Assembly: GCF_000349325.1 (NCBI RefSeq)
Contig: NC_020504.1
Location: forward strand, 5,676,053-5,740,052
DNA: 64,000 bases
Direction: 5' to 3'
DNA from: Streptomyces davaonensis JCM 4913
GTDB taxonomy: Bacteria; Actinomycetota; Actinomycetes; Streptomycetales; Streptomycetaceae
Positions 45,328-54,124 of this stretch are shown here, in pieces (position 1 is the first letter of the stretch; each line of letters begins with the position of its first letter). Made by a program: the position numbers and the translations under genes. A model generated the notes under the pieces. That model searched no databases and had not been told where the DNA came from. It saw nothing but the letters and a program-made list of their open reading frames with translations.

Positions 45328-45981
45328 TCAGGCCTTGCGGCGGCGGTACATCAGGTAGCCGCCCGCGCCGACCAGCGCCGCGGCGACCGCGCTGAGCAGG
45401 CCCACCGGGGCGCCGTTGCCGGTCTCGGCGAGGTCGCCCTCAGGGGTGTCGCCCTGGGCCGAGGGGGCCGCGGAGGGGGAGGCGGAGCCGGCCGGCGACT
45501 CCTCGGAGGTGCCGGGGGTGGCCGAGGGCTCGGTGCTCGGAGCGGGGCCGGCGGACTCCCCGGTGTCGTCCGAGTCCTCGCAGTCCGTCCAGAACACCTT
45601 GTGCTTGGCCGAGCCGTGCTCGCCGTCGAAGTTCCAGAAGAGCTTGTAGTGGCCGTCCGGCAGGGTCATGTCGTCGGTACGGCCGTGGCCCTCGGCGTCC
45701 AGGGTCAGCTCGCCGGACTTCACCGTCTCGCCCTTGACGTCCGCCGTCGGGGCCCAGGACTCGATGTGCCAGTCGACCTCCTGTGCACCGTCGAAGCCGA
45801 AGGCGTCGAGGTAGAAGGAGCAGACGTGGGGCTCGTTCTTGCGGAGCTCCTCGCCGGTGGTGGCATCGTGGATCTTCACGGTGCCGTTGTCGCCGGGCGG
45901 GGTGGCATGGGCGGCGGGGGCGAGGAGCAGGGCCGCCGCGGCGACGGCGGACAGGGCGCCGGCGCGAGTGAGGGTACGCAT
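45328..45981 (-). CDS. LAETG-anchored (class E sortase) surface protein
   Basis: A 217-residue exported protein. A signal peptide spans residues 1-27 (ending AHA), a single prealbumin-like beta domain with Cys54 and Cys134 spans about 33-135, a Ser/Pro/Glu/Ala-rich stalk follows, and the cell-wall sorting signal is LAETG at 184-188, then a TM helix and RRRKA. LAxTG signals are the substrates of actinobacterial class E sortases, which also anchor long chaplins in Streptomyces. ATG 45981 is used; ATG 45993 (adding MDCP) is possible. It has an inverted repeat CATCTTC/GAAGATG in its leader. Confidence 0.83.
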   Translation of the reverse strand: MRTLTRAGALSAVAAAALLLAPAAHATPPGDNGTVKIHDATTGEELRKNEPHVCSFYLDAFGFDGAQEVDWHIESWAPTADVKGETVKSGELTLDAEGHGRTDDMTLPDGHYKLFWNFDGEHGSAKHKVFWTDCEDSDDTGESAGPAPSTEPSATPGTSEESPAGSASPSAAPSAQGDTPEGDLAETGNGAPVGLLSAVAAALVGAGGYLMYRRRKA

Positions 45982-46111
45982 GGGGCAGTCCATCTTCGTG
46001 ACATGAACGGGAAGATGTGGAGGGGGCGGCTCAGCATCCAGCAACCGCGAACTCCAGGTCAATCACGAACAGACAACACTGAGTTTCTTCACAAGGTCAC
46101 GGCTGTATCCG

Positions 46112-46600
46112 TCACATCGTCAGGAACGCGCCCGTGAGCAGGGCGACCCCCGTGCCCGCCAGCGCCCAGGCGGCCCGCGTGCGCCCCAGGCCGCCCGCCA
46201 CCACGACCGAGGTGAGTAACAGCGCCCCGCCGAGCGGCACCCACGCGTAGAGCACGCCGGCCGGCCCGGAGCGGACGACGTCGTCGGAGCCCGGCTTGAT
46301 GACGACCGTGTACGTCTGCCCCTTGCGCACCGCGGCCGTGTGCTCGATGGAGACCCGGTCCCGGGGCTGCGAGCCCTGCGAGACAGGGGTGTAGGAGCCG
46401 GTGCAGACGTCCCCGGCGCAACGCGTCACCGTGACGGTGCCGCTCTCGCGCCCCTTGGTGAGCATCACGTGCTGGGCGGTGCCCCAGGACGCCCAGACGC
46501 CCGCGATCAGGATCAGCGCCGCGACCGTACCCATCGCCGCCACGCGCCCGAACCGCAGTGCGGACACGGCGCCCCGGCTGGACATCACGGCTGTTGGCAT
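46112..46600 (-). CDS. Small membrane protein with a TTA codon
   Basis: A 162-residue protein with no recognised family. A TM helix (about 20-40) is followed by an extracytoplasmic domain containing two cysteines (TRCAGDVCTGSY) and two more TM helices (about 115-137 and 142-160). ATG 46600 has AAGGAT eight bases upstream. Codon 128 is TTA (46219-46217), a codon normally absent from Streptomyces growth genes and read only by the developmentally timed bldA tRNA. It is divergent from the hydrolase gene, which also has a TTA codon. Confidence 0.65.
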   Translation of the reverse strand: MPTAVMSSRGAVSALRFGRVAAMGTVAALILIAGVWASWGTAQHVMLTKGRESGTVTVTRCAGDVCTGSYTPVSQGSQPRDRVSIEHTAAVRKGQTYTVVIKPGSDDVVRSGPAGVLYAWVPLGGALLLTSVVVAGGLGRTRAAWALAGTGVALLTGAFLTM

Positions 46601-46680
46601 GGCCGCGATCCTTGGCCATTGCGTTGCCGAAAGTCAATGTCGGTCTTGGCGGGAACTCCAGCGGCCCCTGCCGACTTTCT

Positions 46681-46686
46681 TAAAAT
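46681..46686 (+). promoter_or_regulatory. Candidate -10 element of the hydrolase-STAND unit
   Basis: TAAAAT inside an AT-rich stretch (ACTTTCTTAAAATG), a near-consensus -10 with no clear -35, 48 bases before the hydrolase ATG. A 7-bp inverted repeat GAAAGTC/GACTTTC (46629-46635 and 46673-46679) brackets the upstream side and could be an operator. Confidence 0.5.
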
Positions 46687-46733
46687 GAACGGATGGTGAC
46701 CGGCACCGCGGTGCCGTGAGACGGGGGAGACCG

Positions 46734-47936
46734 ATGAGCACTCTGCTGTTCGTCCACGGCACGGGTGTGCGCCGGTCCGCCTACGTCGGGATGCTGACGC
46801 TCCTGCGCGACACCATGGCCGTGCACGCCCCCGGCGCGCGGGTCGAGGAGTGCTACTGGGGCGACGGCTTCGGCGTGCCGGAAGGTGTGGGCGCCGGCGC
46901 GCTGCCCGGCGCCGAACCCGCCCAGGCCGACACGGAATCCGTGCCCCTGAAGGACCTCCCCGAAGACGACCGCGGCGCCCTCGCCTGGGGACTGCTCTAC
47001 GAGGACCCGCTCTCCGCGCTGCGCCGCCCCGAGGAGGGCGCCTTCCGCGGCCGGGTCGCCGACCGCACCGGCCCCCAGGTCGCCCGGCGCGCGCGTGCCC
47101 TCGCCGTCGAACCGCCCGAGTCCCTCGCCGCCCTGCTCGCCGACCCGCGCGTGCGCGAGGAGTTCGCCGCCTCCGTCACCGCCGTTCTCGACAGCGCCGA
47201 GGGACAGGAGGCCGTCACCCGCGGGTTAGGTCCGGGAGAACTCCCCGCCGCCCTCGCCACCGCCGTCGTCGCCCATCTCCTCGGCGGCGCCCAGCGGCGC
47301 GGCAACCCCGTGCTGTGGAGCGCCGAGCAGCGCGACGACGCCGTCCGTGCCCTGACCACCGCCCTCGGCGGCGTGCCGCGCGGGGCCGTCGACCGCGCCC
47401 TGCTGCGCGCCTCCTGGTGGACCGCCCAGCGGTTCGGGGTGCTCGGCCGCGTCCAGAAGAACCGCGCCGAGATCATGACCGGCGTCCACCCCAGGCTGGG
47501 CGACGTCCTCAAGTACCTGGCCCGCGGCCACCAGTTGCGCGGCTTCATCAAGGACCGGCTCGCGCGGGTCGACGGCCCCGTCGTCCTGCTCGGGCACAGC
47601 CTCGGCGGGATCGCCGCCGTCGACGTCTTGATCGAGGGGGAGTTCAGCGGCGTCGACCACCTCGTCACCGTCGGCTCCCAGGCCGCCCATCTGCACGAGA
47701 TCGGCGCCCTGCCCTGCCTCGACCCCGGCAAACCGCTGCCCGAGCACTTCCCCGCCTGGACCAACTTCTACGACCGGCGCGACCTGCTCGGCTTCCCCGC
47801 GGCCCCCGTCTTCCCGCGCCGGGTCGAGGACGTCGAGATCAACACCAAGGAGCCCTTCCCGGCCGCCCACAGCGCCTACTTCGCCCGCCCGGACTTCCAG
47901 CGGCGGCTGGCCGGCATCCTGCGGGCGGGCGCATGA
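46734..47936 (+). CDS. Alpha/beta-hydrolase partner of the caspase-STAND protein
   Basis: A 400-residue protein with a lipase-like alpha/beta-hydrolase layout. The N-terminal STLLFVHGTGVRR supplies the oxyanion loop, GHSLGG places the nucleophile at Ser289, and FPAAHSAYF offers His379 as the catalytic histidine. A helical insertion of about 200 residues lies between strand 1 and the nucleophile, which is unusual. No signal peptide, so it acts inside the cell, possibly on lipids. Codon 165 is TTA (47226-47228), implying bldA-dependent translation. It overlaps the following caspase-STAND gene by four bases (ATGA). GGGGGAGA precedes ATG 46734. Confidence 0.8.
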   Translation: MSTLLFVHGTGVRRSAYVGMLTLLRDTMAVHAPGARVEECYWGDGFGVPEGVGAGALPGAEPAQADTESVPLKDLPEDDRGALAWGLLYEDPLSALRRPEEGAFRGRVADRTGPQVARRARALAVEPPESLAALLADPRVREEFAASVTAVLDSAEGQEAVTRGLGPGELPAALATAVVAHLLGGAQRRGNPVLWSAEQRDDAVRALTTALGGVPRGAVDRALLRASWWTAQRFGVLGRVQKNRAEIMTGVHPRLGDVLKYLARGHQLRGFIKDRLARVDGPVVLLGHSLGGIAAVDVLIEGEFSGVDHLVTVGSQAAHLHEIGALPCLDPGKPLPEHFPAWTNFYDRRDLLGFPAAPVFPRRVEDVEINTKEPFPAAHSAYFARPDFQRRLAGILRAGA

Positions 47937-50900
47937 GCGCGGAGCTGTCGGGGATCACCCCCGAGCGGACCCGGGCGATCCTCGTCGGCGCCGAGAGCTA
48001 CGGCGGCGACCCCTTCCACGACCTCGCGGGCTCCGCCCAGGACGCCCTCGGCCACGCCCGCTGGCTGCGCGAGAACGGCGTCCCCGCCGAGAACATCCGG
48101 CTCTGTGTCTCCCCGCTCGACAGCGCCCGCGACCGAACCGCCGCCACCGCCAGCGCCCTCGGCATCCCGCTGCTCGGCGCCGACCACGACACCGTCCGCC
48201 GGATCATCCGGGACGAACTGCCCGAGTGGGACGCCGATCTGCTCTGGCTCGCCTGGAGCGGCCACGGCGCCATCACCTCCGGCACCGCCCGCCACCTCCT
48301 CGTCCACGCCGACGCCAGACCGTACGAGGAGGCCGCGCTCGACACCGCCAACCTCCAGAACGCCCTGCTGTACAACCCGCGTTACCAGCGCATCCGGCAC
48401 AAGGTCGTCAGCATCGACGCCTGCCGCAACCACGTGGAGACACTGGACGCCTTCGGCTGGAGCCACATCGGCACCGGCCCGCCGACCCGGACCACCAGCC
48501 GCCTCCTCCTCCTGCACGCCACCCAGGACGGCGATCTCTCCTACGGCGACGAACGCGGCGGCGCCTTCACCCGCGCCCTGCTAGCCGAACTCGCCGCGGC
48601 GCAGGGGCCCTGGCCGCCCGACCCACGGCCGCTGATCGAGCAGGTCCGCGGCCGGATGGCCGCCGACGCCGACGTACTCCAGATCCCCTCGATCGACGCC
48701 CGCACCTGGGACGCCGAGCCCCTGCACTACGCCGGCTACCGCCCCCGTACCCGCCCCTCCTGGCTGCTGACCACCGACGAGGTCCTGCGCCGCCTCGGCA
48801 ACCGCGGCACCTACCTCACCAACGACGCCCTGCCCTACGTCGCCCCCGAGGACCCCGCCCACCCGGCCCGCCCCGAGAACCTCCTCGCCCGGCTCGACGA
48901 CCCCGGCCGCGGCCGCTTCGGCGCCCCCGGCTGCGGGCTGCTCCTCACCGGTCTCGCCGGTGCCGGGAAGACCCGTACCTGCCTGGAGATCGCCGCCCTC
49001 GCCGAGCGCAGCGGCTGGCAGGTGCTGCACATCCACGAGGCGGGCGCGCTCTCCGCGCGGGTGCTGTTCGAGGAGATCCAGGAGGAGTTGAAGGACCGTC
49101 AGGACCAGCGGGTGCTGCTGGTGCTGGACTATCTCGACCAGTACAGCCTCGATCTGCGCGACCTCGCCGACCTGCTGCACGCCGAGCGGGCCGAGGGCGC
49201 CCGGATCGCCTGCCTCGCCTCTGTCCGCCCCGGCGCCCTGGCCGAGGTGCGCGAACGCGGCTCGCGCACGCTGTTCGAGGAGGTCGAGCTCGAACAGGCC
49301 GAGGCCCATCTGCGGACCGTCGCCGCCCGCATCTTCGAGGAGGTCGCCCCGAACGCCTTCCACGCGTGGGGCGCCGAGGACATGGCCCGGATCTGCGGCA
49401 CCCGGCCCATCCTCGCGCTGCTGCTGGCCATCGCCTTCGAGAGCACCCTCGACCAGAGTCCCGACCAGCAGGACGGCGACCGGCCCGCCGTACCGCCACC
49501 GGCCGACCTGGTCGACTGGCTCAACCGGCGTACCCGCCGGGACATCGCCTCCGCCGACGGCGCCAAACGCGGGGAGCCCGACCCCGTCCTGGTCCGGGCC
49601 AGCGCGCTCGCCACCCTCGCCTGCGTGCAGCGGCGCACCGCAGTCGAGGACGCCGTCGACCGCTTCTTGGAGCACCAGCCCGGTACCCACCACACCGGCG
49701 AGAGCATCGTCGACAACCTGGAGGCGCTCGGCTGGCTGGTCACCACCACCGACGGACCCGACACCGTCGACACCATCCACGACATCGTCACCGACCAGCT
49801 GCTCGAACAGAGCTTTCTGCCGCAGGCCGTCACCGTCGACACCCCCGTCCTGCGCGCCTTCCTGGACGCCCTGCTCGGCGACCTCACCACCTTCCGCCGG
49901 GCCGTCGGACACCTCAGCCGCTGGGCACACGACCAGAGCGAACCCGTACGCAAGAAGCTCGCCGCCACCCTGTCCAAGTGGCTCACCCGACAGGCCGCCG
50001 ACGTCCTCGCGCTGCTGCTGTCCACCCCCGAACAGGGCATGCGCACCCTCGTCGCGATGAGCTCCGCCACGCCCTGGCAGCAGGCCGTCATCGACACCTG
50101 GGACGACCTCGCCGGGCCCTGGATCGACCGGACCACCCAGCCGGGGCTGGTCCGCGTGCTGCTGACCGACGCGATCCGCAACAGCCCCCGGCCCGTCCCG
50201 CCCGTCCTCCTCGACCGCGCCCGCGCCTGGCTCGACGAGCACACCGCGACCGACCTCGACGCCCTCCAGCTCATCAGCGCCCTGCGCCGCACCGACGCCT
50301 CCGGCGACCTGGGCGGCATCGGCGGCTCCGGTGATTCCGGCGGCTTTGGTGTTCCTGGCGGCCCCGGGGGTCCTGGCAGCTCCGGTGTTCCCGGCAGCCC
50401 TGGCGGCCCCGGCGGCTCTGGTGTTTCTCGCGGCCCCGGCGCCCCCGGAGTTCCCGGCAGCCCCAACAACTCCGGTGCCCTCGACGACCCCGCCGCCGAG
50501 CGGCGCGCCCATCTCGACGCCTTCACCCTCACCTGGCTCGAAGCCCACGGCGGCGCCCGCGAGGCGCGGTACGCCCTGCTCGCGCTGCTCACCTCCCAGC
50601 GCGACGGCGACCCCGCGCCCGGCCCCGCCGTCATCGAGCAGGCCACCCGCACCACCATCGCCCTCGCCCACCAGCTGCGCGGCCAGCCCGACACCGAGCG
50701 GCTCATCACCGCCCTGATGCGCACGGCCCGCACCGACGAGGACGACAGCAACCTCCTGCACACCGCCGCCCGCGACTGGCTCGCCCTCTACCGCGGTCGC
50801 GAACGCGCCACCTTCCTGATCTCCGCCACCCTGCGCCGCCGAGACCCCGACGTCCGGCCCGGCCTCGCCGAGCACCTCGGCCGGTACGCCCTGGACTGGC

Positions 50901-52675
50901 TCGTCGTGCACGGCCGCAAGGAGAAGGCCTGCTTCGTCCTGCACGACGTCCTCAGCCGCCGCGGCCAGCCGGTGACCGTGGAGCGGCGCGCCATCGATCA
51001 CGCCCTGAAGTGGCTCGCCCGCAACGGCACCACCCCGCCGGCCTCCTTCGTCCTCCAGCCGCTCCTCCAGGTGCTGCGCAGACAGCGCGCGAGCGCCGAC
51101 GCCGACCAGCTCGCCCAGGCCGTCGACCGGGCCCTGACCTGGACGGACCTCCATCCCACCGTGCCCGGCGCCGACTTCGTCATACGCAACCTCCTCGAAT
51201 GGCAGGGCCTGGCCACCCGGGAGCACGACGAGCCCACCATCATCCGCAGAACCCTCGAACCGGCCGTCGACTGGCTGGACTCCTTCGGCGTCGGCGCCGC
51301 CGACGACCGGCTCCTGAAAGCCGTCTTCTTCCGCACCCACGCCCTGACCGGGGAACAGACCGCACGCGTCACCGCCGTGGCCCTCGACCGGCTGCCCGAA
51401 GCCCCCGAGGAGAGCGACCGCCACATCATCGGCGGCCTGCTGCGCGCCGCCGGACCGCTGCCCGTGGAGACGAAGAACGCCGCGCTGGCCCGCGCCACCG
51501 CCTGGCTCACCGCCTACGGCAGCGGAGTCGAGGCCGCCCTGGTCCTCGGCCCCTATCTGCTGCTCGCCCAGCCCGCCGACATACCCGCCGACACCAGGAA
51601 GACCGGCGCCGGCCTCGCCCTGGACTGGCTGCGGACCCACGGCCACACCCCGCAGGCGTTCGCCGTGCTCCGCAAGATGCTCTTCTACTGGGACGTGGCC
51701 ACCGACACCCTCGACGCCGGCCAGGTCATGCACACCACCATCGACCACATCCTCGACTGGCTGGAGGACCCGGAGGCCCACAGTCCGCGGCCCGCGGCGC
51801 CGGAGGACACCGGCGACTCCGCCGAGGACGAACCCGCCGTACGCCTTCCCGAGGACGCGGACGCCGACACCGAGGACGCCGCCGACCCCGCCGGATACCG
51901 GCGCCAGGTCCTCGTCCGCGTCCTGTTCCGCTTCGGCGCCCGCCTCACCACCGCACAGGCCCAGCGCGCCGCCGACATCGCGCTGCGCCTCTACCGCGAC
52001 CGCTCACGCGAGGAGATCGGCGAGGACAGCGCCCTGCACTATCTGCACCGGCTGCCGCCGCTGCCCGCCGAGACCGAGCAGCGGCTGCTCCGCCAGGTCC
52101 GGCGGGTGCTCACCCCCGGCCTCACCAACCCCGCCGACGCCCGTCTCCTCCAGGCCGCCGTACGACGGCTGCGCGGCGCCGAGGACCCCGATCCGCGGAT
52201 CGTCGTACGGGCGGTGAACTGGCTCGACCGCCACCACCGCATCCCGGAGGCCGGATTCGTGCTGTGCCATCTGCTCCAGTTCGAGAACCTGCCGAAGGAT
52301 GCCGAGCAGCCCACGCTCACCCACGCCCGGAACTGGCTGAAAAAATACGGCGACACCGAGAACGCCGCCTACGTCCTGGCGCCTCTGCTGCTGCGCAGAG
52401 AACAGGCCGGGGCACCCGACGACGGCATCGTCGCCCAGGCCCTCGGCTGGCTCGCCGGACACGGCACCAGCGCGCCCGCCTGGCGCGTGATCTCCCGCCT
52501 CGCCGACTACACCCCGGCCGCGGACCACCGCGACACCCTGCACGGGTACCCTCTCGCCTGGGCCGCCGCGAACCCTGACACCGCCGACCCCGAACGGCTG
52601 ATCGCGGCCTTCACGGGGGACCCCGCGGAGGCTACGAGTTGTACGTCCCCTGAGCCCGCTCCAACCCCTCGATGA
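47933..52675 (+). CDS. Caspase-like peptidase / STAND NTPase / helical-repeat protein
   Basis: A 1,580-residue cytoplasmic protein of three parts. Residues about 10-270 form a caspase-like (C14) domain with catalytic His111 in [13 protein letters not shown] and Cys164 in [12 protein letters not shown]. Residues about 315-620 form a STAND-type P-loop NTPase with Walker [10 protein letters not shown] (340-348), Walker [12 protein letters not shown] (about 395-405) and a winged-helix-like end. Residues about 620-1570 are helical repeats with the pattern A..WL..HG....A.FVL..LL about every 40 residues, a likely ligand or partner sensor. A collagen-like Gly-Pro insertion (about 790-850) interrupts them. 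The architecture is that of NLR-like immune or cell-death switches. Its 3' end overlaps pth on the other strand by 44 bases. Confidence 0.85.
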   Translation: MSAELSGITPERTRAILVGAESYGGDPFHDLAGSAQDALGHARWLRENGVPAENIRLCVSPLDSARDRTAATASALGIPLLGADHDTVRRIIRDELPEWDADLLWLAWSGHGAITSGTARHLLVHADARPYEEAALDTANLQNALLYNPRYQRIRHKVVSIDACRNHVETLDAFGWSHIGTGPPTRTTSRLLLLHATQDGDLSYGDERGGAFTRALLAELAAAQGPWPPDPRPLIEQVRGRMAADADVLQIPSIDARTWDAEPLHYAGYRPRTRPSWLLTTDEVLRRLGNRGTYLTNDALPYVAPEDPAHPARPENLLARLDDPGRGRFGAPGCGLLLTGLAGAGKTRTCLEIAALAERSGWQVLHIHEAGALSARVLFEEIQEELKDRQDQRVLLVLDYLDQYSLDLRDLADLLHAERAEGARIACLASVRPGALAEVRERGSRTLFEEVELEQAEAHLRTVAARIFEEVAPNAFHAWGAEDMARICGTRPILALLLAIAFESTLDQSPDQQDGDRPAVPPPADLVDWLNRRTRRDIASADGAKRGEPDPVLVRASALATLACVQRRTAVEDAVDRFLEHQPGTHHTGESIVDNLEALGWLVTTTDGPDTVDTIHDIVTDQLLEQSFLPQAVTVDTPVLRAFLDALLGDLTTFRRAVGHLSRWAHDQSEPVRKKLAATLSKWLTRQAADVLALLLSTPEQGMRTLVAMSSATPWQQAVIDTWDDLAGPWIDRTTQPGLVRVLLTDAIRNSPRPVPPVLLDRARAWLDEHTATDLDALQLISALRRTDASGDLGGIGGSGDSGGFGVPGGPGGPGSSGVPGSPGGPGGSGVSRGPGAPGVPGSPNNSGALDDPAAERRAHLDAFTLTWLEAHGGAREARYALLALLTSQRDGDPAPGPAVIEQATRTTIALAHQLRGQPDTERLITALMRTARTDEDDSNLLHTAARDWLALYRGRERATFLISATLRRRDPDVRPGLAEHLGRYALDWLVVHGRKEKACFVLHDVLSRRGQPVTVERRAIDHALKWLARNGTTPPASFVLQPLLQVLRRQRASADADQLAQAVDRALTWTDLHPTVPGADFVIRNLLEWQGLATREHDEPTIIRRTLEPAVDWLDSFGVGAADDRLLKAVFFRTHALTGEQTARVTAVALDRLPEAPEESDRHIIGGLLRAAGPLPVETKNAALARATAWLTAYGSGVEAALVLGPYLLLAQPADIPADTRKTGAGLALDWLRTHGHTPQAFAVLRKMLFYWDVATDTLDAGQVMHTTIDHILDWLEDPEAHSPRPAAPEDTGDSAEDEPAVRLPEDADADTEDAADPAGYRRQVLVRVLFRFGARLTTAQAQRAADIALRLYRDRSREEIGEDSALHYLHRLPPLPAETEQRLLRQVRRVLTPGLTNPADARLLQAAVRRLRGAEDPDPRIVVRAVNWLDRHHRIPEAGFVLCHLLQFENLPKDAEQPTLTHARNWLKKYGDTENAAYVLAPLLLRREQAGAPDDGIVAQALGWLAGHGTSAPAWRVISRLADYTPAADHRDTLHGYPLAWAAANPDTADPERLIAAFTGDPAEATSCTSPEPAPTPR
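50300..50478 (+). repeat. Collagen-like Gly-Xaa-Yaa tract inside the STAND gene
   Basis: About 60 codons dominated by GGC/GGT-NNN-NNN triplets (units like [13 protein letters not shown]), with T-containing third positions unlike the flanking C/G-ending codons. It is a coding minisatellite inserted between helical repeats and is likely to vary in length between strains. Confidence 0.75.
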
Positions 52676-53228
52676 CCAGGCACTCCACCGCGTCCGCCGC
52701 CCGGTCCACGAAGTAGTCCAGCTCCTTGCGCTCGGCACCGGAGAAGTCCTTCAGCACGAAGTCGGCGACCTGCATCCGCCCCGGCGGACGGCCGATCCCG
52801 AACCGCACCCGGTGATAGTCCGAGCCCATCGCCTTCGTCATCGACTTCAGACCGTTGTGCCCGTTGTCGCCGCCGCCGAGCTTCAGCCGCAGCGTGCCGT
52901 GGTCGATGTCCAGCTCGTCGTGGATGGCGACGATGTTCGCCACCGGCACCTTGTAGAAGTCCTTGAGCGCGTTCACCGGCCCGCCCGACAGGTTCATGAA
53001 CGACATCGGCTTCGCCAGGATCACCCGCCGGTTCATCGGCCCGGGCGGCCCGATCCGCCCCTCCACGACCTGGGCCTGCGCTTTCCCGGCCCGCTTGAAC
53101 CTCCCCCCGATCCGCTCGGCCAGCAGATCCACCACCATGAACCCGACGTTGTGCCGGTTCATGGCGTACTCGGGTCCGGGATTGCCGAGGCCGACGATCA
53201 GCCAGGGTGCGCTCGGATCGGAAGTCAC
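52632..53228 (-). CDS. pth: Peptidyl-tRNA hydrolase
   Basis: A 198-residue Pth that frees tRNA from prematurely released peptidyl-tRNA. Conserved parts are [26 protein letters not shown] (catalytic His in NRHNVG), [41 protein letters not shown] and [14 protein letters not shown] 53228 is preferred because AAGGAG lies eight bases before it; ATG 53234 is only two bases from that site. Its last 44 bases overlap the end of the convergent STAND gene. It follows rplY after a hairpin. Confidence 0.93.
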   Translation of the reverse strand: MTSDPSAPWLIVGLGNPGPEYAMNRHNVGFMVVDLLAERIGGRFKRAGKAQAQVVEGRIGPPGPMNRRVILAKPMSFMNLSGGPVNALKDFYKVPVANIVAIHDELDIDHGTLRLKLGGGDNGHNGLKSMTKAMGSDYHRVRFGIGRPPGRMQVADFVLKDFSGAERKELDYFVDRAADAVECLVIEGLERAQGTYNS

Positions 53229-53251
53229 GTCCATATCTCCTTGATATGCCA

Positions 53252-53284
53252 CAGCCGCCGCTTCCGGGCAGGAAGCGGCGGCTG
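53252..53284 (-). terminator. Hairpin between rplY and pth
   Basis: A perfect 14-bp stem (53252-53265 with 53271-53284) with the loop GGGCA. It should attenuate rplY read-through; pth may keep some transcription from it. Confidence 0.8.
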
Positions 53285-53330
53285 GGTCGATACGGCTACC
53301 GCTGCGGGCGTCCGCCCACAGGGATCAGGC

Positions 53331-53927
53331 TCAGGCCTCCGCGGCCTCTTCGCCCTCGGCGGCCTCGCCCTCCGGGGCCTCCTCGGCCTGCGCGGCCAGG
53401 ACCTGGAGGACGACCGCGTCCTCGTCGACGGCCAGGGTCACACCGTTGGGGAGCTTGATGTCCTTGGCGAGGACGGAGGCGCCGGCCTCCAGGCCCTCGA
53501 CGGACACGGTGACGGCCTCGGGGATGTGCGTGGCCTCGGCCTCGACCGGAAGCGCGTTGAGCACGTGCTCCAGCAGGTTGCCACCGGCGGCCAGCTCGCC
53601 CTCGGCGTGGACCGGGATCTCGACGGTGACCTTCTCGCCGCGCTTCACGAGCAGCAGGTCGACGTGCTCCAGGAAGCCCTTGATCGGGTCACGCTGCACG
53701 GACTTCGGGATCGCCAGCTCGTTGGTCTTGCCGTCGATGTCCAGGGAGATCAGGACGTTCGGCGTACGCAGCGCGAGCAGCAGCTCGTGGCCCGGAAGGG
53801 TCAGGTGCACCGGGTCCGAGCCGTGGCCGTAGAGGACACCGGGAACCTTGTTCTCGCGGCGGACGCGACGGGCGGCACCCTTGCCGAACTCGGTGCGGGT
53901 CTCGGCGGTGAGCTTCACCTCGGACAT
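53331..53927 (-). CDS. rplY: Ribosomal protein bL25 (CTC family)
   Basis: A 198-residue long-form L25. The N-terminal 5S rRNA-binding domain (KLTAETRTEFGKGAARRVRRENKVPGVLYG) and a C-terminal TL5-like beta domain end in an acidic tail rich in Glu/Ala. ATG 53927 has AGGAG nine bases upstream. It lies between prs and pth, the conserved actinobacterial order glmU-prs-rplY-pth. Confidence 0.95.
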   Translation of the reverse strand: MSEVKLTAETRTEFGKGAARRVRRENKVPGVLYGHGSDPVHLTLPGHELLLALRTPNVLISLDIDGKTNELAIPKSVQRDPIKGFLEHVDLLLVKRGEKVTVEIPVHAEGELAAGGNLLEHVLNALPVEAEATHIPEAVTVSVEGLEAGASVLAKDIKLPNGVTLAVDEDAVVLQVLAAQAEEAPEGEAAEGEEAAEA

Positions 53928-54028
53928 ATTGATCACTCCTCGTATGGGTGAGAGACGGACACGGTCACCCGGCCACGATCGGCCTGCTACGAAGAGCGCG
54001 TCGATAACGGACCGCCGTACACAAAGGC

Positions 54029-54112
54029 GTACGGCCTCCCTCGCCGAGCAACTCGGGAAGTCTACTCGGCAGGAGAGGCCGTACAGAAATCGATCAAGCG
54101 CCTTGCCGCTTG
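54029..54112 (-). terminator. Hairpins after prs / leader of rplY
   Basis: Just downstream of the prs stop lies CAAGCG/CGCTTG (54095-54100 with 54107-54112) followed on the minus strand by ATCGATTTCTG, a terminator-like arrangement. Further on, GTACGGCCTC (54029-54038) pairs with GAGGCCGTAC (54075-54084), a larger structure that may belong to the rplY leader. The remaining 53928-54028 shows no further signal beyond the rplY ribosome-binding site. Confidence 0.55.
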
Positions 54113-54124
54113 TCGATCAGCGGC

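Noticed and set aside
48581..51781. A 1,066-codon open frame antisense to the STAND gene
   Set aside because: Gly/Val/Glu-rich shadow with no motif; the plus strand has the caspase and P-loop motifs, native codon pattern and a coupled start.
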